A DNA stretch of 64,000 nt from an uncultured Desulfobacterales bacterium (GTDB lineage: Bacteria; Desulfobacterota; Desulfobulbia; Desulfobulbales; Desulfocapsaceae): contig CALGIJ010000030.1 of assembly GCA_937915545.1 (NCBI GenBank), positions 58,600 through 122,599 on the forward strand. The letters run 5' to 3'. A program made the position numbers and the translations under genes. Position 1 is the stretch's first letter, and every line of letters starts with the position of its first letter. Below are positions 1 through 7,752 of the stretch, in pieces. A model generated the notes under the pieces. The model saw only the letters and a program-made list of their open reading frames with translations. It was not told the DNA's origin and did no database searches.

Positions 1-312
1 CTGTTCGAGGGCAGCGCTGGCGTCGGCAAAGGCGGGGAGCGTTTTGTAACGCGCCATCAGCGCCTCCTTGTCGTGATCGCTGATCGTCACCTCCAGCACC
101 CGGCAGCAGTAGTCGAGGGCGTGTCTGGTACAGAGCGCAAAATGGCAGTAGTTCTGCATCAAGCCGCGCCGAAAGGAGTATTCGAGTTGCTTGTCTCGCC
201 ACAGGGCGGTAAAGGCCGGAGTCTGCGGCCCGACCAAGGGCTCCAGGGCGGTGGTCACGCCGCTGGTGTCAATCAAGGTGCCGTAAACATCAAATCCCAG
301 GGTAAACGTCAT
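1..312 (-). CDS. Haloacid dehalogenase, type II (HAD superfamily), N-terminal part
   Basis: The gene runs off the left edge, so only the first 104 codons are seen. The N-terminus MTFTLGFDVYGTLIDTSG carries HAD motif I (D-x-Y-G-T-L), where the first Asp is the catalytic nucleophile. The following stretch, with TALWRDKQLEYSFRRGLM, matches the cap region of 2-haloacid dehalogenases (type II HAD), which hydrolyse 2-halocarboxylic acids. The same subfamily also contains phosphatases and enzymes of unknown substrate, so true dehalogenase activity is not certain. The start is supported by an AAAGGAGG-type ribosome site just upstream. It lies 47 bases downstream of a broken small gene and a flavoprotein gene on the same strand, so it may end a small operon. 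Confidence 0.85.
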   Translation of the reverse strand, partial: MTFTLGFDVYGTLIDTSGVTTALEPLVGPQTPAFTALWRDKQLEYSFRRGLMQNYCHFALCTRHALDYCCRVLEVTISDHDKEALMARYKTLPAFADASAALEQ

Positions 313-359
313 AGCTCCTCCTTTGGCAATCTTGCCACTTCTCGGCAAACATCACGTGA

Positions 360-568
360 CTAGCAGACATCATTGAGGCGCCAGTCATACTCTAGACAGT
401 CGATGCCGATGATCGCGGCGCGCACTGCCTCGGCGCTTTTCCCCACCAGGTTGAGACTGTTCGCCCAAAAGGGGGATGAACTCCTGTTTCCAGGGCGAAC
501 GGAACAGCGAGCCGAGATCCGTGATCGACTGCAGGTCGGGGTCGCGGCCGAGGAATATGGCGTAACAT
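360..568 (-). pseudogene. Small gene with two apparent frameshifts
   Basis: An ATG at 568 lies 3 bases after the stop of the upstream flavoprotein, and a GGAGGAGGAGG ribosome site overlaps that gene's end. Protein-like sequence continues in three successive frames: MLRHI, then LGRDPDLQSITDLGSLF...KQEFIP, then FWANSLNLVGKSAEAV...DYDWRLNDVC-like text ending at a TAG at 360-362. Both changes are in the same direction, as if one base had been inserted each time; the second falls in a CCCCCTTTT run at about 470-478. Joined, the product would be about 70 residues. I do not recognise the family. It could be a real pseudogene or two sequencing errors. Confidence 0.35.
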
Positions 569-571
569 CGT

Positions 572-2722
572 CTACCTCCTCCTCCATGCATGGTATTTTC
601 CCAGCAGAGCCAGGAGCTTTTGCGGGGCATGGTCTTTCTTCCACTGTCCGGCCACATACTTGTTGGCCTCGGCCAGGGTCGGGTAGGTGTGGATGGTGCC
701 AAGGATTTTGTTCAGCCCCAGGCCATGCTTCATGGCCAGTACGAATTCCGCCAGCAGGTCGCCACCGTGTTCGCCGACGATGGTCACCCCGAGAATGCGG
801 TCCTTGCCGGGTACGGTCAAGACCTTGACGAAACCCTCGGTGGCGCTGTCGGCGATGGCCCGGTCGAGATCGTCGATGGGGAAGCGGGTGACCTCGACGG
901 CGATACCGCGTTCTTTCGCCTCCTGCTCGTTGAGGCCGACCCGCGCCACCTCCGGGCTGATGAAGGTGGTCCAGGGAATCACCGAGTAGTCGACCTTGAA
1001 CTTCCACCACCCCCCGAAGAGGGCGTTGACCGCCGCGTACCAGGCCTGGTGGCCGGCGGTGTGGGTGAACTGGTAGGGGCCGGCGACGTCTCCGGCCGCG
1101 AAGATGTTGGGGTAGAGGGTTTCCAGGTACTCATTGGTGACCACCGTCCGCTCGGTGGGAATGCCCAGTTGCTCGAGACCGTAGCCGGCCAGCCTCGCCA
1201 CCCGGCCGACGGCGCAGATCAGCTCATCAAATTCAAGACGTTTTTCCTCGCCGTCATGCTGCAGCACCAGCACCTTGCGCTCGCCATCGCGCTCGCAGCG
1301 CAGGGCCTTATGGCCCGTCAAGATCTGCACGCCATCTCTCGTCAGGGCGGTCATGGCCAGTTCCGAGACTTCGCGGTCCTCGCGGACCAGCAGACGATCA
1401 CCCATCTCGACCTGCCACACCCGGGAGCCGAGCCGGGCGAAGGCCTGGGAGAGCTCGCAGCCGATCGGCCCGCCACCCAGCACCACCAGGCGCGAGGGAG
1501 GCTGGTCACGTTCGGCCAGGGCCTGCCACAGGGTGTCGCTGGTCAGATAGCCGACCTCGGTGAGGCCCGGCAGCGGCGGCACGAAAGGCCTCGCCCCGGC
1601 GGCGATCACGATCGCCCGGGTGGTCAGCCGCCGGGTCGAGCCGTCATGCATCTTGACCTCGACCGTCCAGGGGTCGATCAGCGTGGCATACCCCTGCAGC
1701 ACCTCGACGCCGAGACCGCTATAGCGTTCCACCGAGTCGTGAGGGGCGACCTGGGCGATCACCCCATGGACCCGTTCCATCACCCGGCGAAAGCTCATCG
1801 CCGGCTCCGCTGGGGTCAGTCCATAGCGCTCGGCATGACGGATCTGGTGGGCGAGCTTGGCGCTTTTGATGATCGCCTTACTGGGAACGCAGCCGTAATT
1901 AAGGCAGTCTCCACCCATCTTCTCGTCCTCGATCAGCGTCACCTTGGCCTTCACCGCCGCCCCGATATAGGCGGTCACCAATCCGGCCGCCCCGGCCCCG
2001 ATGACCACCAGGTTGCGGTCAAAGCGCGCCGGTTTCGGCCAAGAGCGATAGACGCGATAGCGTTTCACCCGGTCGACGATCCTGTTGGCGAGAAGAGGGA
2101 AGATACCGAGCACGGCAAAGGACGCGAGCAGGCCGGGCGAGAGAATCCCGGAGAGGCTGTCGATGGCCGCCAGCTGCGTGCCGGCGTTGACATAGACGAT
2201 GGTCCCGGCAAGCATCCCCAGTTGGCTCACCCAGTAGAACGTGGCGGCGTTCATCGGGGTCAGGCCCATGACCAGGTTGATGACGAAGAAGGGAAAGACC
2301 GGTACCAGGCGCAGGGTAAAGAGATAGAAGGCCCCCTCACGACGCACCCCCTGGTTGATCTTCTCGAGGCGATCGCCAAAGCGGCGCTGCACGCTGTCGC
2401 GTAAGAGAAAACGGGCGACGAGAAAGGCGAGGGTGGCGCCGATGGTCGAGGCAAAAGAGATGAGGACGGTACCGGTGACCAGGCCAAAGATCGCTCCGCC
2501 AGCCAGGGTCATGACCACCGCCCCGGGCAGGGACAGGGCGGTGACCACCACATAGAGGAGGAAGTAGGTGCCGGCGGTCAAGAGCGGCGCTTCCTGCCGC
2601 CAGGCCTCGATCTGCCCCTGGGCGGCCTTGATGCCTTCCAAGGTGAGAAATCGGTTGAGATCGAAGACGAAATAAAGAACCACCAAGGCAATCAGGACCA
2701 CAACGATAGCCAGTTTCTTCAT
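572..2722 (-). CDS. TVP38/TMEM64 membrane domain fused to FAD-dependent disulfide oxidoreductase
   Basis: 716 residues. Residues about 1-225 are a TVP38/TMEM64 (SNARE-associated/DedA-like) membrane domain with a signal-anchor-like first helix, the LPGAVVMTLAGGAIFG stretch and several more hydrophobic segments. Residues about 235-716 form a pyridine nucleotide-disulfide oxidoreductase: FAD-binding VVIGAGAAGLVTAY, redox-active GGDCLNYGCVPSKA with the C-x4-C pair, NAD(P)-binding VVLGGGPIGCELSQAFARLG, a second FAD motif ending IFAAGDVAG, and the dimerisation domain with HTYPTLAEANKY. It resembles mercuric reductase and lipoamide dehydrogenase but lacks a heavy-metal N-terminal domain. Such fusions are known in several bacteria; the electron acceptor is unknown, and the membrane part probably docks the enzyme on the inner membrane. 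Its ATG overlaps the stop of a possible 41-codon leader ORF. Confidence 0.9.
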   Translation of the reverse strand: MKKLAIVVVLIALVVLYFVFDLNRFLTLEGIKAAQGQIEAWRQEAPLLTAGTYFLLYVVVTALSLPGAVVMTLAGGAIFGLVTGTVLISFASTIGATLAFLVARFLLRDSVQRRFGDRLEKINQGVRREGAFYLFTLRLVPVFPFFVINLVMGLTPMNAATFYWVSQLGMLAGTIVYVNAGTQLAAIDSLSGILSPGLLASFAVLGIFPLLANRIVDRVKRYRVYRSWPKPARFDRNLVVIGAGAAGLVTAYIGAAVKAKVTLIEDEKMGGDCLNYGCVPSKAIIKSAKLAHQIRHAERYGLTPAEPAMSFRRVMERVHGVIAQVAPHDSVERYSGLGVEVLQGYATLIDPWTVEVKMHDGSTRRLTTRAIVIAAGARPFVPPLPGLTEVGYLTSDTLWQALAERDQPPSRLVVLGGGPIGCELSQAFARLGSRVWQVEMGDRLLVREDREVSELAMTALTRDGVQILTGHKALRCERDGERKVLVLQHDGEEKRLEFDELICAVGRVARLAGYGLEQLGIPTERTVVTNEYLETLYPNIFAAGDVAGPYQFTHTAGHQAWYAAVNALFGGWWKFKVDYSVIPWTTFISPEVARVGLNEQEAKERGIAVEVTRFPIDDLDRAIADSATEGFVKVLTVPGKDRILGVTIVGEHGGDLLAEFVLAMKHGLGLNKILGTIHTYPTLAEANKYVAGQWKKDHAPQKLLALLGKYHAWRRR

Positions 2723-2844
2723 AAGAGTTTCTCCAAGAGCTTATCATGCGTCGGCCACGGAGTACGGTGCATGCCGAGGTGTTCCAGCAGGAGGGCGGCA
2801 CAGCCGTCTCCGCTGCCTTCCGTTGCCGCCTTGGTCGTGGCCAA
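2719..2844 (-). CDS. Possible small protein coupled to the flavoprotein gene
   Basis: A 41-residue ORF beginning with TTG at 2844, 5 bases after an AAGGA-type ribosome site, and ending in a TGA that overlaps the ATG of the flavoprotein gene (ATGA). The product ends HDKLLEKLL and looks soluble, with a middle reading CAALLLEHLGMHRTP. The overlap suggests translational coupling. No family is recognised and the evidence is only positional, so this could be a chance ORF. Confidence 0.3.
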   Translation of the reverse strand: MATTKAATEGSGDGCAALLLEHLGMHRTPWPTHDKLLEKLL

Positions 2845-2889
2845 TGGTCCTTTCCTTACAAAAGAAATGTAGTGCTGTAAATTTTCCTC

Positions 2890-3030
2890 TCAATGCGGAT
2901 GTCCCTGGTGTTGGTCGACGGGCGGCCGCTCCTTGAGGGCGACGATGCAGGTGGCAAGAATGCGGGTGGCCTTCTGCCGCTCCGCCTGTTTTGCCGGATC
3001 GCTCCCCTGCGGTCCCAAGCTCTCCGCCAT
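2890..3030 (-). CDS. Possible small hypothetical protein
   Basis: A 46-residue ORF starting MAESLGPQGSDPAKQAE and ending VDQHQGHPH, with a charged helix-like centre (ERQKATRILATCIVALKERP). A GGCGGGGG stretch directly before the ATG is a poor ribosome site; a good AGAAGGAGG lies about 55 bases upstream and could serve a longer product in a different frame. No family recognised. It is the most protein-like reading in an otherwise empty region. Confidence 0.25.
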   Translation of the reverse strand: MAESLGPQGSDPAKQAERQKATRILATCIVALKERPPVDQHQGHPH

Positions 3031-3610
3031 CCCCCGCCACCGAAGTAAAAACCGCCCAAGACCCGCGACAAAACCTCCTTCTACCATGTGCCTCACGCAA
3101 CTCCTTGAGAGAACGATTATCACGGAGTATACTCGCTGGAAGTATTCTTCCCTCGTTTTTTTCCGCCCCCACACCTTTTCCCCGCTTGCGGAGAAGGGGA
3201 CGGACCTCCTCACGCCTGGTTCTTCGTGCCATGGATCTGCAGCGTCCAGTGGGAATCAACTTGCCGGCTGCCTTTCCCGGCCCCGCCGGCAGCATGTTTG
3301 TTGAATGAGGTGCCGGTGCTTCGCTTTCACAGTGAAGTAGTTGGTGCGATTTGTCTGTCGACGGTGAAATGAGGATGGTGATTTATATGCTGCAACAGCA
3401 GGAGCCGCGCTAAGTATCGTTGATGCTGATCTCGGAGGCGGAGGGACCAAGCGCAATTGATCCTTTGACTGGAATGACCTTCGAGCAATGTGCAAAAAGG
3501 CGTACAGGGGGCAGGCGGTGTTTGCCCGCAGGACTGTCTTCAGCCTGAAGAGTAAGTGAATGAGAATCTCGAGGAGCAGTCATCAACCTTCACATGAAGC
3601 AAGGACGCAA
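3031..3610. other. Intergenic region
   Basis: No convincing gene on either strand. It separates the minus-strand flavoprotein group from the plus-strand PAS regulator and must hold the promoters for both. An ATG at 3560 in frame with the PAS-LuxR gene could extend it by 17 residues, but its ribosome site is weaker than that of the start chosen at 3611. Confidence 0.5.
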
Positions 3611-4552
3611 ATGGCAATGCCACTCCCTCCTGTTAGACAAAACGCAGCCACCAATCCCCCAACAGCTCCGACCGAGAAGTCCGATCAATCTTTTAAAGTG
3701 CTGTTTGACTGCGCCCCGGATGCGATGTTTCTTGCCAGCAGTGAAACGGGAGTTATCGAAGATGCAAATCACGCCGCAACGCGGCTGATTCTGCGTCCTC
3801 TCGATGAACTGGTGGGAATGCATTTTACCGGCTTGCACCCCCCGGAAATGGTGGCCAAGACCAGGCAGCACTTCGAGACTCACCTCAAGCAGGCAATGGA
3901 CGCTGGGGAACTTCAGCCGATTGAACACTATGCGCTTCGCGCCGATGGGACAGTGGTGCCGGTCGAGGTCATGGCGACAATTCTCGATTTTGGTCAACAA
4001 AAAAGGCTTCTCGGCATCTTTCGCGACATTTCGAAGCGTCGCCAGTTGGAAGGGGAATTGCGGGATGCTGAGAGACGCCAACTGAGCAGGGAAATCGAAT
4101 TTCAAAGAACCGAACTCGAGAAAACCAACACCACCCTGGCGATGATGCTCGACCATGCGCGCAAAGTCGAAACAGACATCAAAGAGCGGGTGGTTGCCAA
4201 CATTCGCCATGTTCTGCTGCCGGTCATCGAGGTACTGCAGCAGCAAAAACTCCCACCCGAGGCAGCCACCCTGGTCACCCTGCTGGTCAACAGCCTGCGG
4301 GAACTGGCACATCCACTGGCCTCTCACCTCGACTCACCGCTGCTTGGGTTGACCCCAAGGGAGATGCAGTTCGCCCTGCTGATCAGAGAGGGAAAGACAA
4401 CGAAAGATATCATGGACATATTGAGTCTGTCCTTTCAGACCGTTCAGTCGCACCGCAATAATCTGCGAAAAAAGCTTGGCATCCGCAACAAGAAGATCAA
4501 TCTCCAGACTTACCTCAAATCGGGCTTTCCGCCCGAATCTGGCGCTAGTTGA
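3611..4552 (+). CDS. PAS domain regulator with LuxR-type helix-turn-helix
   Basis: 313 residues from the ATG at 3611, preceded by AAGGA at a 5-base spacing; an in-frame ATG at 3560 is possible but has a poorer ribosome site. Residues about 25-150 form a PAS domain (VLFDCAPDAMFLASSETG, ending LLGIFRDISKRRQLE), followed by a coiled coil (RDAERRQLSREIEFQRTELE) and a region resembling linkers of PAS-LuxR proteins in deltaproteobacteria. The C-terminus (about 240-313) is a GerE/LuxR HTH: LGLTPREMQFALLIREGKTTKDI, then SFQTVQSHRNNLRKKLG. It has no receiver domain, so it is probably a one-component cytoplasmic sensor-regulator. Neither ligand nor targets can be read from the sequence. It stands alone, followed by a palindrome. 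Confidence 0.85.
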   Translation: MAMPLPPVRQNAATNPPTAPTEKSDQSFKVLFDCAPDAMFLASSETGVIEDANHAATRLILRPLDELVGMHFTGLHPPEMVAKTRQHFETHLKQAMDAGELQPIEHYALRADGTVVPVEVMATILDFGQQKRLLGIFRDISKRRQLEGELRDAERRQLSREIEFQRTELEKTNTTLAMMLDHARKVETDIKERVVANIRHVLLPVIEVLQQQKLPPEAATLVTLLVNSLRELAHPLASHLDSPLLGLTPREMQFALLIREGKTTKDIMDILSLSFQTVQSHRNNLRKKLGIRNKKINLQTYLKSGFPPESGAS

Positions 4553-4575
4553 CGGGACAAAGCCGGGAGCATTGA

Positions 4576-4598
4576 TCATTGAGATATTCTCAATGATT
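4576..4598. terminator. Perfect palindrome after the PAS-LuxR gene
   Basis: ATCATTGAGA and TCTCAATGAT form a perfect 10-bp inverted repeat around TAT, 23 bases past the stop codon. It is AT-rich with no T-run, so it could equally be an operator for the chemoreceptor gene downstream. A related half-site, TGAGAATCATT, follows at 4621-4631. Confidence 0.4.
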
Positions 4599-4801
4599 TC
4601 TCCCCTATCTTTCAGCTTTATGAGAATCATTCCTTAAGATACCCTGGCCAGACTCGTAATCGGCCGTTTTCATCGTAGCTGCTTCAACGCAAAGCAGTAG
4701 CGGAGTAACTCGATTGTGCGGGGGGAGGATGCAAGGAGCCGCGTCTTATCGGCCCCGGGCACTAAAGCTGGCCAGGTCATAACATTCAATAAAGGTGTGC
4801 A

Positions 4802-6499
4802 ATGAAGCTTTCGACCAAACTTTTAGCAGGATTTGCCAGTGTCGGTGCCATTTTGGCGGCGGTATCCGGGATATCCTCAACCGGCCTCTTCCAGGTCAAC
4901 GAGAAAATGACCACCTCGATCCATAACTCGACACTGATCGACGCGGCGATGGAAATGAAATACGCCGCCGCCCGCGATATGCAGATGCTCATGGAGATTC
5001 TGGCGGCGGATTCGGCAGGCGGTTTGCAACGGGCCTGGCAAGAGCACCAAAACTTCATCAGGCAGTTCGATACCTACGGCAAGGCCATGCTCAATGGGGC
5101 CGAGACCGAGGATGGGACCATCTACCGTACCGATGACGAAGGGCTGCGGGCCATTGTCACCGCAGCCGATCAACTCCATAACAGCACGTTCGCTCCCTCC
5201 GTTCAGACGCTGTATGATCTCAAGGTTAAGGAGTTGCGGGGGGAGAAGATCGACCGTGCGGAAATGAACGCACTCGATTCCCAGGCTGACGAGGTCGGCG
5301 AGCAGATTCTCGAAAAACTCGGCGGTGTCGAAGAAGGAGCGAAAAAAATCATCAATCAGTCAAAAGAGGAAGCGCTGGCCGCGTTGACTCGGGCCAATTG
5401 GATTCTGGCCATCGCCACCATTCTCGGTCTGGCGATGTCGGGAGTGCTTGGGGTGTTGATCAGTCGCTCGATCACTAGGCCGGTAGCCAAAGCGGTCGCC
5501 TTTACCGAGGCGATCGCCTCTGGCAATCTCACCCAGCAGCTCGATATCAGCCAGAAAGATGAGATAGGCGCCATGGCCGCTTCCTTAAATGCCATGGTCG
5601 CCCAACTTCGCTCGATGATAGCCGAGATCGTCAGCGGTGTCAGCCAACTCACCACTTCCTCGCACGACCTTGATAAAACGTCGAACGAGCTCTCCTTAGC
5701 AGCGAGTGCCACCTCGGAGAATTCCGGGGCGGTGGCGGTGGCAGCCGAGGAGATGAGCGCCAATGTGCAAACGGTTGCCTCGTCCATGGAGCAGTCGGCG
5801 GCGGGTGTCAACATGGTGGCGTCGTCATCCGAGGAAATGTCGGCCACCGTCAGTGAAATCGCGCGAAACACTGAAAAGGCGCGGGCGATTTCGGAAGGAG
5901 CGGTCAACCAATCGGAAAGCGCTACCGTGCGGATGGGGGAACTCACAGCATCGGCCAATCGGATCAGCCGAGTCACCGAAACCATCACCGAAATTTCCGA
6001 GCAGACCAATCTGCTTGCCCTCAATGCCACCATCGAAGCGGCGAGAGCAGGCGATGCCGGCAAAGGTTTTGCCGTCGTCGCCAATGAAATCAAGGAACTG
6101 GCCCGCCAAACCGCTTCGGCCACAGTTGATATCAAACGCCAGATCGAGGAGATGCAGACCACCACCACAACCACCGTCGCGGACATCCGCAATATCGCCA
6201 AGGTCATCGTCGATATCAACAGCATCATCGGTGGGATCGCCGCCGCGGTCGAGGAACAGTCCACGGCATCGGCCGAGATCAGCACCTCCATTGCCCAGGC
6301 CTCCCAGGGGATTTCCGAGGTTAACGAGAATGTCGCCCAAACTGCGGTGGTGGTCGAAGATATCACCCGAAGCATCACCGGCATCAATCAGCAATCATCC
6401 CAGGTGAGCAAGGGGAGCAATCAAGTCAAGCAGAGTGTGGCCTCGCTGGCCCACCTGGCCGGCCAGCTCGATGGCCTGGTTCGTCGGTTCGCGGTGTGA
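4802..6499 (+). CDS. Methyl-accepting chemotaxis protein
   Basis: 565 residues. A first membrane helix (about 7-30) and a second (about 198-222) flank a periplasmic helical domain of about 165 residues of the four-helix-bundle kind. A HAMP domain follows (SITRPVAKAVAFTEAIASGN...), then the long cytoplasmic coiled coil with the conserved hairpin tip ISEQTNLLALNATIEAARAG and GFAVVANEIKELA, which contacts CheA and CheW. The receptor controls a chemotaxis-type histidine kinase from the inner membrane; the ligand is unknown. AAAGG upstream of the ATG is a fair ribosome site. No cheA, cheW or methylesterase gene is adjacent, but a cheV lies 3 kb downstream. Confidence 0.95.
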   Translation: MKLSTKLLAGFASVGAILAAVSGISSTGLFQVNEKMTTSIHNSTLIDAAMEMKYAAARDMQMLMEILAADSAGGLQRAWQEHQNFIRQFDTYGKAMLNGAETEDGTIYRTDDEGLRAIVTAADQLHNSTFAPSVQTLYDLKVKELRGEKIDRAEMNALDSQADEVGEQILEKLGGVEEGAKKIINQSKEEALAALTRANWILAIATILGLAMSGVLGVLISRSITRPVAKAVAFTEAIASGNLTQQLDISQKDEIGAMAASLNAMVAQLRSMIAEIVSGVSQLTTSSHDLDKTSNELSLAASATSENSGAVAVAAEEMSANVQTVASSMEQSAAGVNMVASSSEEMSATVSEIARNTEKARAISEGAVNQSESATVRMGELTASANRISRVTETITEISEQTNLLALNATIEAARAGDAGKGFAVVANEIKELARQTASATVDIKRQIEEMQTTTTTTVADIRNIAKVIVDINSIIGGIAAAVEEQSTASAEISTSIAQASQGISEVNENVAQTAVVVEDITRSITGINQQSSQVSKGSNQVKQSVASLAHLAGQLDGLVRRFAV

Positions 6500-6506
6500 A
6501 CACTAT

Positions 6507-6534
6507 GGAGAATATCCAGGGCGTGGTATTCTCC
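6507..6534 (+). terminator. Hairpin after the chemoreceptor gene
   Basis: GGAGAATA and TATTCTCC form a perfect 8-bp stem with a 12-base loop, 7 bases past the stop; TATTCTCC is repeated once more just downstream. There is no T-run, so its efficiency as a terminator is uncertain. Confidence 0.4.
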
Positions 6535-6587
6535 TTGGTATTCTCCCGAGTCAAGCTTTTCACCTGTAGACGATGAGGAGTCCTGTG

Positions 6588-7433
6588 ATGAATCTACGAA
6601 AAATCACTTCTATGACCCTGGGGCTGTCTGGGATCGTTCTGCTGATTAATTCCATCGTGCTCTATATCGTCCCTGAAGGACGTGTCGCCTATTGGGCTGA
6701 TTGGCGTCTGTTGGGGTTGAGCAAAAGCCAATGGGGGGAACAGCACCTGACCGTTGGAACCCTCTTCCTGATTGCCGCCGCCATCCATGTTTACTACAAC
6801 TGGAAGGCGATCCTCGCGTATGTGAAAAACAAAGCCAAAGAGTTGATAGTTTTCACCCCGGCCTTTGCTGTTGCCGCGGCGCTCACTGTCCTGGTCGTGG
6901 CTGGTACCATCTTCCAGATCCCACCAATGAGCAGCCTGGTCAATCTGGGAGCTGATTTCAAGGAACGCGCCAAGCAGGTCTATGGAGAGCCCCCGTATGG
7001 GCATGCTGAACTCTCGACCCTGAAAAGTTTTGCCGGCAAGGAAGGACTCGATCTTGAGAAGAGTTTGAAAATGCTGTCGGAAGCTGGCATCAAGGGGGGA
7101 TTTGCTGATAAAAGTCTTAAAGAGATCGCCGGGGAAAATGCTAAAACACCGCAGGGAATCTACGAAATTGTCAAATCGGCAAAACGTGAGCAGTCCAGCA
7201 GCACTTTGAGTAAACCTTCCCTGCCCGATCAGCCCCGTTCCGGTTTCGGTAACAAGACTCTGGCGGAAGTGTGCCGGGAATTGCACCTTGCAGAGAGCCG
7301 TATTGTTGCTGAACTGCAAAAGCGAGGTGTCGAAGCGACTCCCGATCTGACCATCAAACAAATTGCCAAGAACCACGACAAAGAACCAGCACAACTCTAC
7401 GAGATACTTAAGCTTGTTATTGAAGAGTATTGA
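6588..7433 (+). CDS. DUF4405-type membrane protein with two C-terminal tandem repeats
   Basis: 281 residues from the ATG at 6588, which has GAGGAG at a 7-base spacing; an upstream in-frame ATG at 6573 lacks one. Three hydrophobic helices (about 7-29, 57-77, 85-110) with His residues in and near the second (EQHLTVGT, AAAIHVYYNW) fit DUF4405, a cytochrome-b-like family thought to bind haem. The soluble C-terminus has two similar units of about 55 residues (about 142-197 and 223-276), each ending like LKEIAGENAKTPQGIYEIVK or IKQIAKNHDKEPAQLYEILK. This tail recalls small helical repeats found after DUF4405 domains. The role is not known; an inner-membrane redox or metal-related function is inferred. 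Confidence 0.75.
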   Translation: MNLRKITSMTLGLSGIVLLINSIVLYIVPEGRVAYWADWRLLGLSKSQWGEQHLTVGTLFLIAAAIHVYYNWKAILAYVKNKAKELIVFTPAFAVAAALTVLVVAGTIFQIPPMSSLVNLGADFKERAKQVYGEPPYGHAELSTLKSFAGKEGLDLEKSLKMLSEAGIKGGFADKSLKEIAGENAKTPQGIYEIVKSAKREQSSSTLSKPSLPDQPRSGFGNKTLAEVCRELHLAESRIVAELQKRGVEATPDLTIKQIAKNHDKEPAQLYEILKLVIEEY

Positions 7434-7752
7434 ACCCTCGGCGGATTGGCTGGCAGAACTCTGTCCAGGGTTATGGTTACAACGTGGTTCCCTGGGTTTT
7501 GCCCATCCTGCCCCTGAGGTGAATGTCCTGCAACCACCACTCCAGGCAATACCTCCCCCCGCCCCCCTCCCTCCTTGCCGCAGTAAAAATTGCAATTGCG
7601 ATCATCGTCACAGATAAGTGCTTGAGAAGGAAGGTTTGCTAGAAATCATTTGTGCGAGGTGACGTTTTTCAATACACTTTTTCAACAAGCAATCTTCTCT
7701 GTCATGCCAATCGCAACTGCCCACCCGGTGCTTTGATAACCAGTAACCACTC
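7434..7752. other. Intergenic region
   Basis: No gene seen. It contains a pyrimidine-rich patch (about 7555-7575) and an AATTGCAATT palindrome near 7590, but no clear terminator. It must hold the promoter of the HD-GYP gene. Confidence 0.4.

Noticed and set aside
4678..4731. CAACGCAAAGC and flanking hairpin upstream of the chemoreceptor, resembling part of a cyclic-di-GMP (GEMM) riboswitch
   Set aside because: The other conserved half (GGCAAAC and the tetraloop-receptor helix) is missing, so it does not fold as GEMM. A covariance search with the GEMM model would settle it.
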